A model generated the notes under the pieces. The model did not search any database. It was given only the letters and a program-made list of their open reading frames with translations, and had not been told where the DNA came from. Shown in pieces: positions 23,059 through 30,681 of a DNA stretch of 37,715 bases. Location of the stretch: the NCBI GenBank assembly GCA_913061125.1, contig CAJXUB010000019.1, forward strand, positions 1-37,715, in the 5' to 3' direction. The position numbers and the translations under genes are program-made. Position 1 is the first letter of the stretch. Each line of letters opens with the position of its first letter. Source of the stretch: an uncultured Flavobacteriaceae bacterium. GTDB taxonomy: Bacteria > Bacteroidota > Bacteroidia > Flavobacteriales > Flavobacteriaceae.

Positions 23059-23747
23059 TTATTTTGAAACTTATACCCAACCCCTTTTATGGTTTTAAAT
23101 CGAGAGTCGCCCAGTTTTTCGCGGAGTTTTCGAATGTGAACATCAATGGTTCTACCCCCCACGACAACTTCGTTCCCCCATATTTTATCAAGAATATCCT
23201 CGCGTTTAAAGACCTTTCCTGGCTTGGATGCCAACAAATATAACAATTCAAATTCTTTTCGTGGCAACACCATATCCTGACCATCGAGGATGATTTTGTA
23301 GGCATCTCTATCAATAGTTAGATTATTGAGTTCGATTTGATTTTTGGCGTCGGATGCAGATGTGTTGTTGAGGCGACGAAGCAACGATTTTATTTTACTG
23401 ACCAAAACCTTGGGCTTGATTGGCTTGGTGATGTAATCGTCGGCTCCTGCTTCAAAACCGGCCACTTGAGAGTAGTCCTCTCCGCGGGCAGTTAAAAAAG
23501 CAATTAGGGTGTGTTTAAGTTCTGGAATTTGTCGAATTTGTTCGCAGGCCTCTATCCCATCCATCTCTGGCATCATGACGTCAAGGATGATAAGATCGGG
23601 GTGTTCCTTTTTGGCTTTTTTTATAGCTTTTGCACCGTTGTTCGCAGTAAATACGATGTAACCTTGGGCTGTGAGGTTGTAGCTGATGATTTCAAGAATA
23701 TCAGGCTCGTCGTCGACCAGGAGAATTTTGATGTTTTTATTGCTCAT
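23055..23747 (-). CDS. OmpR/PhoB-family response regulator
   Basis: A 230-residue DNA-binding regulator. The receiver domain has the acidic pair VDDEPD, phosphoacceptor Asp56 in LILDVMMPEMDG, and Lys in YITKPIKP. The C-terminal winged-helix domain has the family pattern GGRTIDVHIRKLREKLGD then IKGVGYKF. It likely works with the kinase encoded immediately downstream (4-nt overlap). Family-level similarity to PhoB is clear, but no phosphate genes are nearby, so the stimulus is not assigned. ATG start; a near-consensus TATATTTA box lies upstream. Confidence 0.95.
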   Translation of the reverse strand: MSNKNIKILLVDDEPDILEIISYNLTAQGYIVFTANNGAKAIKKAKKEHPDLIILDVMMPEMDGIEACEQIRQIPELKHTLIAFLTARGEDYSQVAGFEAGADDYITKPIKPKVLVSKIKSLLRRLNNTSASDAKNQIELNNLTIDRDAYKIILDGQDMVLPRKEFELLYLLASKPGKVFKREDILDKIWGNEVVVGGRTIDVHIRKLREKLGDSRFKTIKGVGYKFQNK

Positions 23748-23961
23748 TGCGTTAATTGATGATGAATCGTAAATATACCCAATAATGGTAAAAATAAAAA
23801 AAAAGCTTTGAGTGTTAATGATATTTTAAAGCTTATGTAACATTGTATTATCATGGCTATGTGTAAAAATTTTGTGCATTAATTAAGTGTTAATTTTTAT
23901 CAATAATCTCAAAATCCATGAAATTATTTCTAATTTTACCGTAAACCCTTAAATCTTAACG

Positions 23962-24762
23962 ATGATGAAAAAACTCTACGCTATTCTTTTAAATTTATTT
24001 TTGATTTCGTTTTGCTTTGGGCAAACCAAAGTTTTCATCAACGAAATTCATTACGACAATGCCGGTACCGACTCTAACGAAGGGGTCGAAATTGCGGGCC
24101 CTTCAGGCACGGATTTAAGCACCTACGCCCTTGTGTTGTACAATGGCAAAAACAGCAAACCGTACAAAACCGTGACTCTGAGCGGCACCATCCCCACAAC
24201 GGCTTCAGGTTTTGGTGCTGTTTTTTTCAGTATTTCTGGAATTCAGAATGGTGCACCAGACGGTGTGGCCTTGGCAAACAACGGAACTCTGATTCAATTT
24301 TTGAGTTATGAAGGTTCAATAACCGCGGTAGAAGGGGTGGCCTCGGGTCAAACCTCAACAGACATTGGCGTTTCTGAGCCAAGTTCAACCGAAGCTGGGA
24401 AATCTTTACAATTGACCGGTTCAGGCACCACTTATGAAGATTTTACGTGGGGCGGCCCCTCCGACAGTTCCTTTAATGCCACAAATTCTGGCCAAACTTT
24501 TTCCTCCACAGCAAGTTTTGAAGATTTCAACATATCAGAAGTTCAGCTCTATCCGAATCCCAACAGTGTTGGGCATCTAAATATAAAAACTCAACTTAAG
24601 AGTCCTGTAGCACTCAAAATATACGACACAATTGGACAACTTGTGTTGGAAACAGAGGCCGTTAATAATCAGGTGAGTATTCAAAATTTGAATACTGGTC
24701 TATACTTTGTAGAGTTAAAACAACACACCCAAACTGCGATAAAAAAATTGATTGTAGAATAA
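23962..24762 (+). CDS. Secreted lamin-tail-domain-like protein with T9SS sorting domain
   Basis: A 266-residue secreted protein. The signal peptide is a Lys-rich start then LLNLFLISFCFG (cleavage near residue 20). The middle part begins KVFINEIHYDNAGTDSNEGVEIAG, a pattern seen in LTD (lamin-tail-like) domains of bacterial extracellular proteins. The last 75 or so residues form a type IX secretion sorting domain: LYPNPNS, then LKIYDTIGQ, and ending LNTGLYFVELKQHTQTAIKKLIVE in pieces. No enzymatic domain is visible. It has its own terminator and a neighbouring paralogue. T9SS moves it across the outer membrane, where it may be anchored or released. Function unknown. Confidence 0.85.
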   Translation: MMKKLYAILLNLFLISFCFGQTKVFINEIHYDNAGTDSNEGVEIAGPSGTDLSTYALVLYNGKNSKPYKTVTLSGTIPTTASGFGAVFFSISGIQNGAPDGVALANNGTLIQFLSYEGSITAVEGVASGQTSTDIGVSEPSSTEAGKSLQLTGSGTTYEDFTWGGPSDSSFNATNSGQTFSSTASFEDFNISEVQLYPNPNSVGHLNIKTQLKSPVALKIYDTIGQLVLETEAVNNQVSIQNLNTGLYFVELKQHTQTAIKKLIVE

Positions 24763-24783
24763 TTTATCTCAACCCCTTCTCAG

Positions 24784-24818
24784 AGCGCGTTCAACAGTCT
24801 GTTGGCGCGCTTTTTTTT
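24784..24818 (+). terminator. Rho-independent terminator after the first T9SS cargo gene
   Basis: AGCGCG (24784-24789) pairs with CGCGCT (24806-24811), with CAACA/TGTTG continuing the stem inside, followed by a run of T. It separates the two T9SS cargo genes into independent transcripts. Confidence 0.9.
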
Positions 24819-24888
24819 GGTGACTGGTTATTGGTGTTAACTAATCACTAAATTTTAGTTAAAGTATTAAATGTCAACGGTATTTTGA

Positions 24889-24919
24889 TTGAATTGTTTT
24901 TTAATTATTGGTAAATTTG
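24889..24919 (+). promoter_or_regulatory. Promoter of the second T9SS cargo gene (TTG, 20-nt spacer, TAAATTTG)
   Basis: TTG (24889-24891), a 20-nt spacer and TAAATTTG (24912-24919) match the Bacteroidota promoter in both elements and spacing. The ATG lies at 24945, leaving a leader of about 20 nt. Confidence 0.7.
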
Positions 24920-24944
24920 AACAACATTAATCAATTTTTAGCCA

Positions 24945-26792
24945 ATGAAACATTTTTACTCTTTAATTTTGACATTTTTAATTTCATTTCTATCCTTCAG
25001 TCAAGTATCCGAACTGTATTTTAGTAAGTACGGCGAAGGAAGTTCAAACCACAAGTTTATTGAAATTTACAACGGAACCAATCAGGATATTGACTTATCT
25101 CAATACACCATCTCCAGCTGTAGTAATGGTTGCGATACGACAAGTGAATTTGATTATCCTGACAATATTACTTTTGAAACAGGGACAATCCTAGCAAGTG
25201 GTGATGTATATGTTATTGCTCATCCAAGTTCAGATGCCACTATATTAGCTGAAGCTGATCAAACTTTTACTTACTTATCAAACGGAGATGACTTTTTCGC
25301 ACTTACTCTCGCTGGAGCAACTGCAAATACGTACACCATCATAGATGCATTGGGTGATATGGGCCCTGATCCAGGGGCTGGCTGGGATGTAGCCGGGGTA
25401 ACGGATGGAACAGCAAATAAAACTTTAACAAGGAAGTCCACCGTTTGTGGACCAAATGCTCAACCCTTAAATTCTTTTGGAACAAATACAGAAGATTCTG
25501 AATGGATTGTGACAGGACAAAACACTGGATGGGACACGCTTGGTGCCTATACAGGTTGTGTTTCTAACCCTGATCCAACACTTAATATTACTGCTCCTGA
25601 CAACAACAGTGAATTTCCCTCAGGTACGACATCCGTTACAATGTCTTTGTCTGTTTTGGATTTCACAATTGGCGCAAACGGCTCAGGTGCCGATGGTCAT
25701 ATACACTGGTCTATTAACGGCCAAGACCAACCTATGAAATATGATTTAATGGACGAAGAAATTAGTGTTTCAGACGGAGAAACCTATGTTGTTTATGTTG
25801 AACTTGTAGATGATTCACACCAGCCCATAACACCAGCAACAAATCAAACAATCACTTTTTCAGTAGCTGAACCTGACCCTAGTCTTCCCATTTACGAAGG
25901 ATTTGACTACACGACAGGAACGCTTTCCGGACCGTTATGGAGTTATGTTAATACTGGAGACCAAATTAATGTTGAGCTAGGTAATCTTGCCTATGCCGGT
26001 TTAGAGGCATCAACAGGAAATCACGTGGCATTTTCTGGCAGCGGTCAAGAAGCCGAACTTCACTTTACACCAGTTGAAACTGGATCTGTATATGCTTCAT
26101 TCTTATTTCAAGTAACAGATCAATCTGCTATGACAGATACAACCGATGGAGGTTACTTTGCAATCCTAGGAAATTACGATAGTAGATTGTGGGTACGACC
26201 AAATCCAGATGCCAGCGGAACCACATTTGACATTGGATTTGGATATGAATCATCCACACCACAGACCACCACAGAAACGTTTGAAATTGGAGAAACAATT
26301 ATGATTGTCGTAGATTACAATATTGATACTGGTATGACAAGTCTTTGGATCAATCCCACTCAAAGCGATTTAACCTTATCAACACCTCCAAGCCCCACTT
26401 TAACATCAGATGATTCTGCCGCAGGTGTAAGCAGTATATCCAAATTTATTATAAGACAAGATAGTACTGGAGAAACCCCTGCAATTTTAATAGATGAACT
26501 TCGGTTGGGAACAACTTGGGACAACGTTACACCTGAAAGTTTATCGCTAAACGACTCCATGATATTGGAAGTAATGTTACACCCCAATCCAACAAATTCT
26601 GGATTCGTGTCCGTTAAATCCAACCAAATGGGTGCAGTACAAGCACAGGTATTCGACCTACTTGGAAAAAAAGTGATTAGTACTGTGGTCAATAATGAGC
26701 GTTTGGATGTATCGAACTTGAATGCAGGAGTTTACATTGTGAAGCTAACGCAAAACAACAGCTCGAATTCTAAAAAATTGATTATTCAGTAA
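24945..26792 (+). CDS. Multidomain secreted protein with LTD-like domain and T9SS sorting domain
   Basis: A 615-residue secreted protein. A signal peptide (about 1-19, ending LSFSQ) precedes an LTD-like domain (about 20-180): SELYFSKYGEGSSNHKFIEI, with a Cys pair SSCSNGCDT. Next is an Ig-like or cadherin-like segment (LNITAPDNNSEFPSGT and onwards), then a jelly-roll/LamG-like beta region (from about 320, YEGFDYTTGTLSG). The T9SS sorting domain covers about the last 80 residues (LHPNPTNSGF, VFDLLGKKV). It is acidic and Thr/Ser-rich, typical of extracellular proteins. No catalytic motif is seen; adhesion or polymer binding is a guess. It is a partial paralogue of the gene upstream. Confidence 0.85.
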   Translation: MKHFYSLILTFLISFLSFSQVSELYFSKYGEGSSNHKFIEIYNGTNQDIDLSQYTISSCSNGCDTTSEFDYPDNITFETGTILASGDVYVIAHPSSDATILAEADQTFTYLSNGDDFFALTLAGATANTYTIIDALGDMGPDPGAGWDVAGVTDGTANKTLTRKSTVCGPNAQPLNSFGTNTEDSEWIVTGQNTGWDTLGAYTGCVSNPDPTLNITAPDNNSEFPSGTTSVTMSLSVLDFTIGANGSGADGHIHWSINGQDQPMKYDLMDEEISVSDGETYVVYVELVDDSHQPITPATNQTITFSVAEPDPSLPIYEGFDYTTGTLSGPLWSYVNTGDQINVELGNLAYAGLEASTGNHVAFSGSGQEAELHFTPVETGSVYASFLFQVTDQSAMTDTTDGGYFAILGNYDSRLWVRPNPDASGTTFDIGFGYESSTPQTTTETFEIGETIMIVVDYNIDTGMTSLWINPTQSDLTLSTPPSPTLTSDDSAAGVSSISKFIIRQDSTGETPAILIDELRLGTTWDNVTPESLSLNDSMILEVMLHPNPTNSGFVSVKSNQMGAVQAQVFDLLGKKVISTVVNNERLDVSNLNAGVYIVKLTQNNSSNSKKLIIQ

Positions 26793-26812
26793 TTTGTTTT
26801 TTTTTAATAATT

Positions 26813-26846
26813 ACAAAAGAGCGTTGCCTGTGCAACGCTCTTTTGT
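26813..26846 (+). terminator. Strong, potentially bidirectional terminator after the second T9SS cargo gene
   Basis: ACAAAAGAGCGTTGC and GCAACGCTCTTTTGT form a perfect 15-bp stem with a CTGT loop. The A-rich and T-rich arms could allow termination in either direction. Confidence 0.92.
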
Positions 26847-26854
26847 ATTTTATC

Positions 26855-26862
26855 TACTTTTG
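26855..26862 (+). promoter_or_regulatory. Putative -7 box for the LuxE-like gene (TACTTTTG)
   Basis: TACTTTTG matches TAnnTTTG, 8 nt after the preceding terminator stem and 20 nt before the ATG at 26883. A -33 element would fall inside the terminator and is not evident. Confidence 0.45.
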
Positions 26863-26882
26863 TAAAACATCTAAAAGACGAC

Positions 26883-27860
26883 ATGGAATACATTTCAATT
26901 TTCAATATCAATTCCAAGATGGATTTCAGCAACAAAGCGCTTGAAGTATTTAGATTTCAATTTGAGAAAAATCCAGTATACCGTTCGTTTTGCGATTTGC
27001 TAAATAAACACCCCAGTGATATTAAATCTTTGGAAGATATCCCCTTTCTACCCATCGAGTTTTTTAAAACCCACAACGTTTTGAGCTCAAAAACAGACCC
27101 CGAACAGACCTTTACCAGCAGCGGAACCACAGGGAGTGTCGTCAGCCAACACCATGTAACTGACCTCAGTTTGTATGAAATGAGTTTTCAAAAAGGATTT
27201 GAGGCCGCCTATGGCAACATTCAAGATTATGCTATTCTAGCCCTTTTACCCTCCTATTTGGAACGTGAGGGCTCTTCGTTAGTTTATATGGTAAACAATA
27301 TGATTCAACAATCCAATCACCCCAAAAGCGGTTTTTATTTGGATAACCTAGAAGCCCTAAAACAAACGCTTTTAGACCTCGAGTCATCGCACCAAAGCAC
27401 CATTCTAATCGGGGTATCCTATGCGCTTTTGGATTTGATGGAATACCATAAATTTAATTTAAACCACACCATCGTTATGGAAACTGGCGGCATGAAGGGC
27501 CGCCGCAAAGAGTTGATTAAATCAGAACTACATACCCTGTTGAAACAAGGATTTGGTGTCAAAACCATTCATAGTGAGTATGGTATGACGGAATTATTAT
27601 CACAGGCCTATTCGCATGGCGATGGCCTATTTTTTACACCACCATGGATGAAAGTTTTAATTCGAGATCCTGAAGATGCCTTAACACTACTGCCAACAGG
27701 ACCATCTGGAGGAGTGAATGTTATTGACTTGGCCAATGTAAATTCTTGCTCGTTTTTGGCGACACAAGATTTGGGAAGAATTCACAACAATGGCCAGTTT
27801 GAAATCCTTGGACGGTTTGACCAATCGGATGTACGAGGGTGCAACCTTATGGTGTTCTAA
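26883..27860 (+). CDS. LuxE/PaaK-like acyl-protein synthetase
   Basis: A 325-residue cytoplasmic member of the adenylate-forming superfamily. The nucleotide-binding motif TFTSSGTTGS is at 77-86, and a second conserved part reads IHSEYGMTELLSQAY, with the Glu typical of ANL enzymes. Residues near 60 (LPIEFFKTH) and METGGMKGRRKE are LuxE-family features. LuxE activates fatty acids for transfer to a reductase in luminescence, but no lux genes are near; in flavobacteria this family is widespread and its role unclear. The C-terminal ANL subdomain appears short. It converges on tyrS with 2 nt between the stops. ATG 26883 is kept because upstream options are absent. Confidence 0.8.
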   Translation: MEYISIFNINSKMDFSNKALEVFRFQFEKNPVYRSFCDLLNKHPSDIKSLEDIPFLPIEFFKTHNVLSSKTDPEQTFTSSGTTGSVVSQHHVTDLSLYEMSFQKGFEAAYGNIQDYAILALLPSYLEREGSSLVYMVNNMIQQSNHPKSGFYLDNLEALKQTLLDLESSHQSTILIGVSYALLDLMEYHKFNLNHTIVMETGGMKGRRKELIKSELHTLLKQGFGVKTIHSEYGMTELLSQAYSHGDGLFFTPPWMKVLIRDPEDALTLLPTGPSGGVNVIDLANVNSCSFLATQDLGRIHNNGQFEILGRFDQSDVRGCNLMVF

Positions 27861-27862
27861 AT

Positions 27863-29161
27863 CTACACTGCACGGATAATAAAAGTGCTTCGTTTACCAC
27901 GATTAATTATAATGTAAGTATCATTGATTAAATCCGAAAAACTCAATTGATACTGATCGTTGACTTTTTCTTTATTTACTGCAATTGAATTCTCTTTGAG
28001 GGCACGGCGTGCTTCGCCATTAGACGGTAAAAAACCTGTTTCGGCTGAAAGTGCTGCAATCATATCCATCCCAGATTCGAGTGTTGCTTTTGAAACCTCA
28101 GCTTGTGGAACCCCTTCAAAAACATCTAAAAACGTAACTTCGTCTAACGTTTGGATGTCCTTCTTGAACGCTTTACTGTATAAAATTTGAGAGGCCTTTT
28201 CAGCATTGTGGCATTGGACACCTCCATGAACCATTGTCGTAATTTCTTGTGCCAATCGTTTTTGTAATCCTCTGAGGTGGGGCTGTTTTTTATGCGTTTC
28301 CAGCAAAGTTTGAATTTCTTGTTCTTCTAAAAATGTGAAAATTTTAATGTACTTTTCAGCATCTTCATCACTGGAATTCAACCAATATTGATAAAATTTG
28401 TAGGGGGAGGTACGCTTGGGGTCTAGCCAAACATTTCCGCCTTCGCTCTTACCAAATTTGGAACCGTCCGATTTTGTGATTAAAGGGCAGGTAATGGCAA
28501 ACCCTTTGCCATTTGCCATGCGTCTTATAAGTTCCGTTCCCGATGTGATATTACCCCACTGGTCACTACCTCCCATTTGAATGGTACAATTGTGGGTTTG
28601 AAATAAATGTAAAAAATCATACCCCTGAACGAGTTGATAGGTAAATTCTGTAAAACTCATTCCTTCTTTACTCTCTGTGGAAATTCTGTTCTTAACCGAA
28701 TCTTTAGCCATCATGTAATTGACGGTAATGTGCTTGCCTACATCACGAATAAAATCCAAAAACGTAATATCTTTCATCCAATCGTAATTATTAACCATCT
28801 TTGCGGCGTTGGGCTTATCGCTTTGAAAATCCAGAAAATGAGCCAATTGTTTTTGTATGGCATCTTGATTTTGACGTAAGGTGTTCTCGTCCAATAGATT
28901 TCGCTCTGCAGATTTCCCCGAAGGATCGCCAATCATTCCGGTAGCACCCCCCACCAAAGCGATCGGTTTATGACCGCAACGCTGGTAGTGCGCCAACAGC
29001 ATGATGGGGACCAAATTGCCTATGTGGAGCGAATCGGCGGTAGGATCGAAACCAACATACGCCAAGCGCATTTGTTCTTGTAAATGGTCTTCTACTCCTG
29101 GCATGGCATCGTGAATCATGCCCCGCCATTTTAGGACGTCAACAAAATTTTTGATCATCAT
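27863..29161 (-). CDS. tyrS: Tyrosine-tRNA ligase
   Basis: A 432-residue class I aminoacyl-tRNA synthetase that charges tRNA-Tyr. The class I HIGH motif reads HIGN in DSLHIGNLVP and the KMSKS motif reads KFGKS, both typical of bacterial TyrRS. Tyrosine-site residues appear in YVGFDPTADS and the QMGGSDQWGN segment. The C-terminal S4 RNA-binding domain ends the protein (NGEARRALKENSIAVNKEKV). I prefer ATG 29161 (or 29158); the open frame continues to a TTG at 29176. A TATCTTTG box precedes it. It is divergent from the SDR gene, with about 70 nt between the starts. Confidence 0.97.
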   Translation of the reverse strand: MMIKNFVDVLKWRGMIHDAMPGVEDHLQEQMRLAYVGFDPTADSLHIGNLVPIMLLAHYQRCGHKPIALVGGATGMIGDPSGKSAERNLLDENTLRQNQDAIQKQLAHFLDFQSDKPNAAKMVNNYDWMKDITFLDFIRDVGKHITVNYMMAKDSVKNRISTESKEGMSFTEFTYQLVQGYDFLHLFQTHNCTIQMGGSDQWGNITSGTELIRRMANGKGFAITCPLITKSDGSKFGKSEGGNVWLDPKRTSPYKFYQYWLNSSDEDAEKYIKIFTFLEEQEIQTLLETHKKQPHLRGLQKRLAQEITTMVHGGVQCHNAEKASQILYSKAFKKDIQTLDEVTFLDVFEGVPQAEVSKATLESGMDMIAALSAETGFLPSNGEARRALKENSIAVNKEKVNDQYQLSFSDLINDTYIIINRGKRSTFIIRAV

Positions 29162-29177
29162 TGAAAAATTATTCAAA

Positions 29178-29185
29178 CAAAGATA
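29178..29185 (-). promoter_or_regulatory. Putative tyrS -7 box (TATCTTTG)
   Basis: The minus strand reads TATCTTTG, 16 nt before ATG 29161. Together with the plus-strand box at 29220-29227 it suggests back-to-back promoters in a 70-nt gap. The -33 element is not clear. Confidence 0.45.
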
Positions 29186-29219
29186 AAAGATTCAACAATG
29201 ATGAGAAAAGAAAAATCAG

Positions 29220-29227
29220 TAATTTCG
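29220..29227 (+). promoter_or_regulatory. Possible -7 box abutting the SDR start (TAATTTCG)
   Basis: TAATTTCG differs from TAnnTTTG by one base and ends 4 nt before the ATG at 29232. If real, the transcript would start at or near the AUG, giving a leaderless message. Confidence 0.35.
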
Positions 29228-29231
29228 CAAC

Positions 29232-30233
29232 ATGATTTTAGTCACAGGCGGTACGGGTTTGGTAGGAAGTCATTTGTTGTTTCAACTGACTAAAAAAGGA
29301 CAGAACGTTAGGGCCACCTACAGAAGATTTTCTACCATTGAAAACGTCAAAACTGTATTTTCTTATTACACCAAAGATGTGGCGTTGTTTGAACGTATCG
29401 AATGGATTGAAGCACCTCTAAACGACATCGGGAAACTCTCCGAGGCCTTTGTTGGTATTTCGAAGGTGTATCATTGTGCCGCATGCATTTCATTTGATCC
29501 ATCGGATTATCGTCTTCTTCGTAATACAAACATTAAGGGAACTGCCAATGTGGTCAATTTATGCGTTAAATATCAGATTCAAAAATTATGCTACGTGAGT
29601 ACCATAGCTACTCTGGGCTTTGACTCAGAGACAATTAGCGAAGAGATGCATTGGCAAGGCAATCGAAATCAAAACGTGTATGCCATTTCAAAATATGGTG
29701 CCGAGATGGAGGTTTGGCGTGGAACTCAAGAAGGAGTTCCTGCCGTGATTGTAAACCCTGGGGTGATTATTGGACCTGGATGTTGGAACTCTGGAAGTGG
29801 ATTATTATTCAAATTAGCCCAAAAAGAACAACCCTACTTCACCAACGGCGTTACGGGTTTTGTTGCGGTTCGTGACGTTACAACTGCCATGATTGAATTG
29901 ATGCAATCTGACCACAGAAATGAACGATTTATTTTGGTCTCTGAAAACAAATCCTATCTAGAAATCATGACAACCATTGCAACAAATTTAAAGGTAAAAC
30001 CCCCATCTAAATTGGCCTCTAAAACCAAACTAGAATGGGCATGGCGCTTGGATTGGATGGCGTCAAAATTTTTTAGAAGACGGCGACGACTGACTAAACC
30101 TCTAGCCCTAACGCTCAATACAGTTTACAGATACGACAACAGCAAAATCAAATCAGCTCTTGATGGATTTGAATTTCAACCTATTTCTGAATCATTGAGC
30201 GCAACGTGTCAAATTTTTTCGGCTGATTTCTAA
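29232..30233 (+). CDS. NAD-dependent epimerase/dehydratase (extended SDR)
   Basis: A 333-residue extended short-chain dehydrogenase/reductase. The NAD(P) motif TGGTGLVGSH opens the protein, which fixes the ATG start. The catalytic Tyr-x3-Lys is YAISK, with the Ser in CYVSTIA. Similarity is to the dihydroflavonol-4-reductase-like subgroup; the substrate is unknown. The C-terminal third includes a basic patch (FFRRRRRLTKP), perhaps membrane- or polyanion-facing. Its last 53 nt overlap the 3' end of the DUF4296 gene on the other strand. No terminator. A near-consensus -7 box lies only 4 nt before the ATG, so the mRNA may be leaderless. Confidence 0.88.
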   Translation: MILVTGGTGLVGSHLLFQLTKKGQNVRATYRRFSTIENVKTVFSYYTKDVALFERIEWIEAPLNDIGKLSEAFVGISKVYHCAACISFDPSDYRLLRNTNIKGTANVVNLCVKYQIQKLCYVSTIATLGFDSETISEEMHWQGNRNQNVYAISKYGAEMEVWRGTQEGVPAVIVNPGVIIGPGCWNSGSGLLFKLAQKEQPYFTNGVTGFVAVRDVTTAMIELMQSDHRNERFILVSENKSYLEIMTTIATNLKVKPPSKLASKTKLEWAWRLDWMASKFFRRRRRLTKPLALTLNTVYRYDNSKIKSALDGFEFQPISESLSATCQIFSADF

Positions 30234-30681
30234 ACCGAGAGGTTTTTGGAACGAGATCGTTTTTTTTCAGTTCGGGGATGGTGTCTTTTTTGTTTAATTT
30301 GAGTTGTTTAAGGGAATCTAATTCGCGGTTACGAGCATCTATTTTGTCTTGAAACGCCGTTTTTTTGGACTCAAGATACTGGTTTACTTGGTTGTATATT
30401 AGGGTGTACGATTCAATATTTCGAGCATAATACGCATTGCTTTGTTGAAATTGAAGACTGTCAATCTTATACTTTTCAAACACATAAGCGGTGGGGTCTG
30501 TAATATGCTCTTCTAAGATGATTTTATTTACCCCTTTCGCTGCATTGATAATCATAAATTCACTGATAATTTCAACCATTTTATCTTCAGAAATCAAATT
30601 GTCTGGAGCTTCATACTTTTTGGCGCTGCACGAAGACCACAACAAAACGGTTGAAAGTAAAAAAGAAAATGCTCTTATCAT
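30181..30681 (-). CDS. DUF4296 domain-containing lipoprotein
   Basis: A 166-residue lipoprotein: signal peptide with lipobox ending WSSC (Cys18). The DUF4296 region begins APDNLISEDKMVEIISEFMI and contains ILEEHITDPTAYVFEKYKID, a helical pattern typical of this Bacteroidota family. The C-terminal half is a charged, probably coiled-coil helix followed by a basic tail. Function is unknown. Its ATG overlaps the pyrC stop by 4 nt (ATGA), so it is the last gene of the DPM synthase - pyrC - DUF4296 operon. Its 3' end overlaps the SDR gene by 53 nt. Confidence 0.88.
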   Translation of the reverse strand: MIRAFSFLLSTVLLWSSCSAKKYEAPDNLISEDKMVEIISEFMIINAAKGVNKIILEEHITDPTAYVFEKYKIDSLQFQQSNAYYARNIESYTLIYNQVNQYLESKKTAFQDKIDARNRELDSLKQLKLNKKDTIPELKKNDLVPKTSRFRNQPKKFDTLRSMIQK

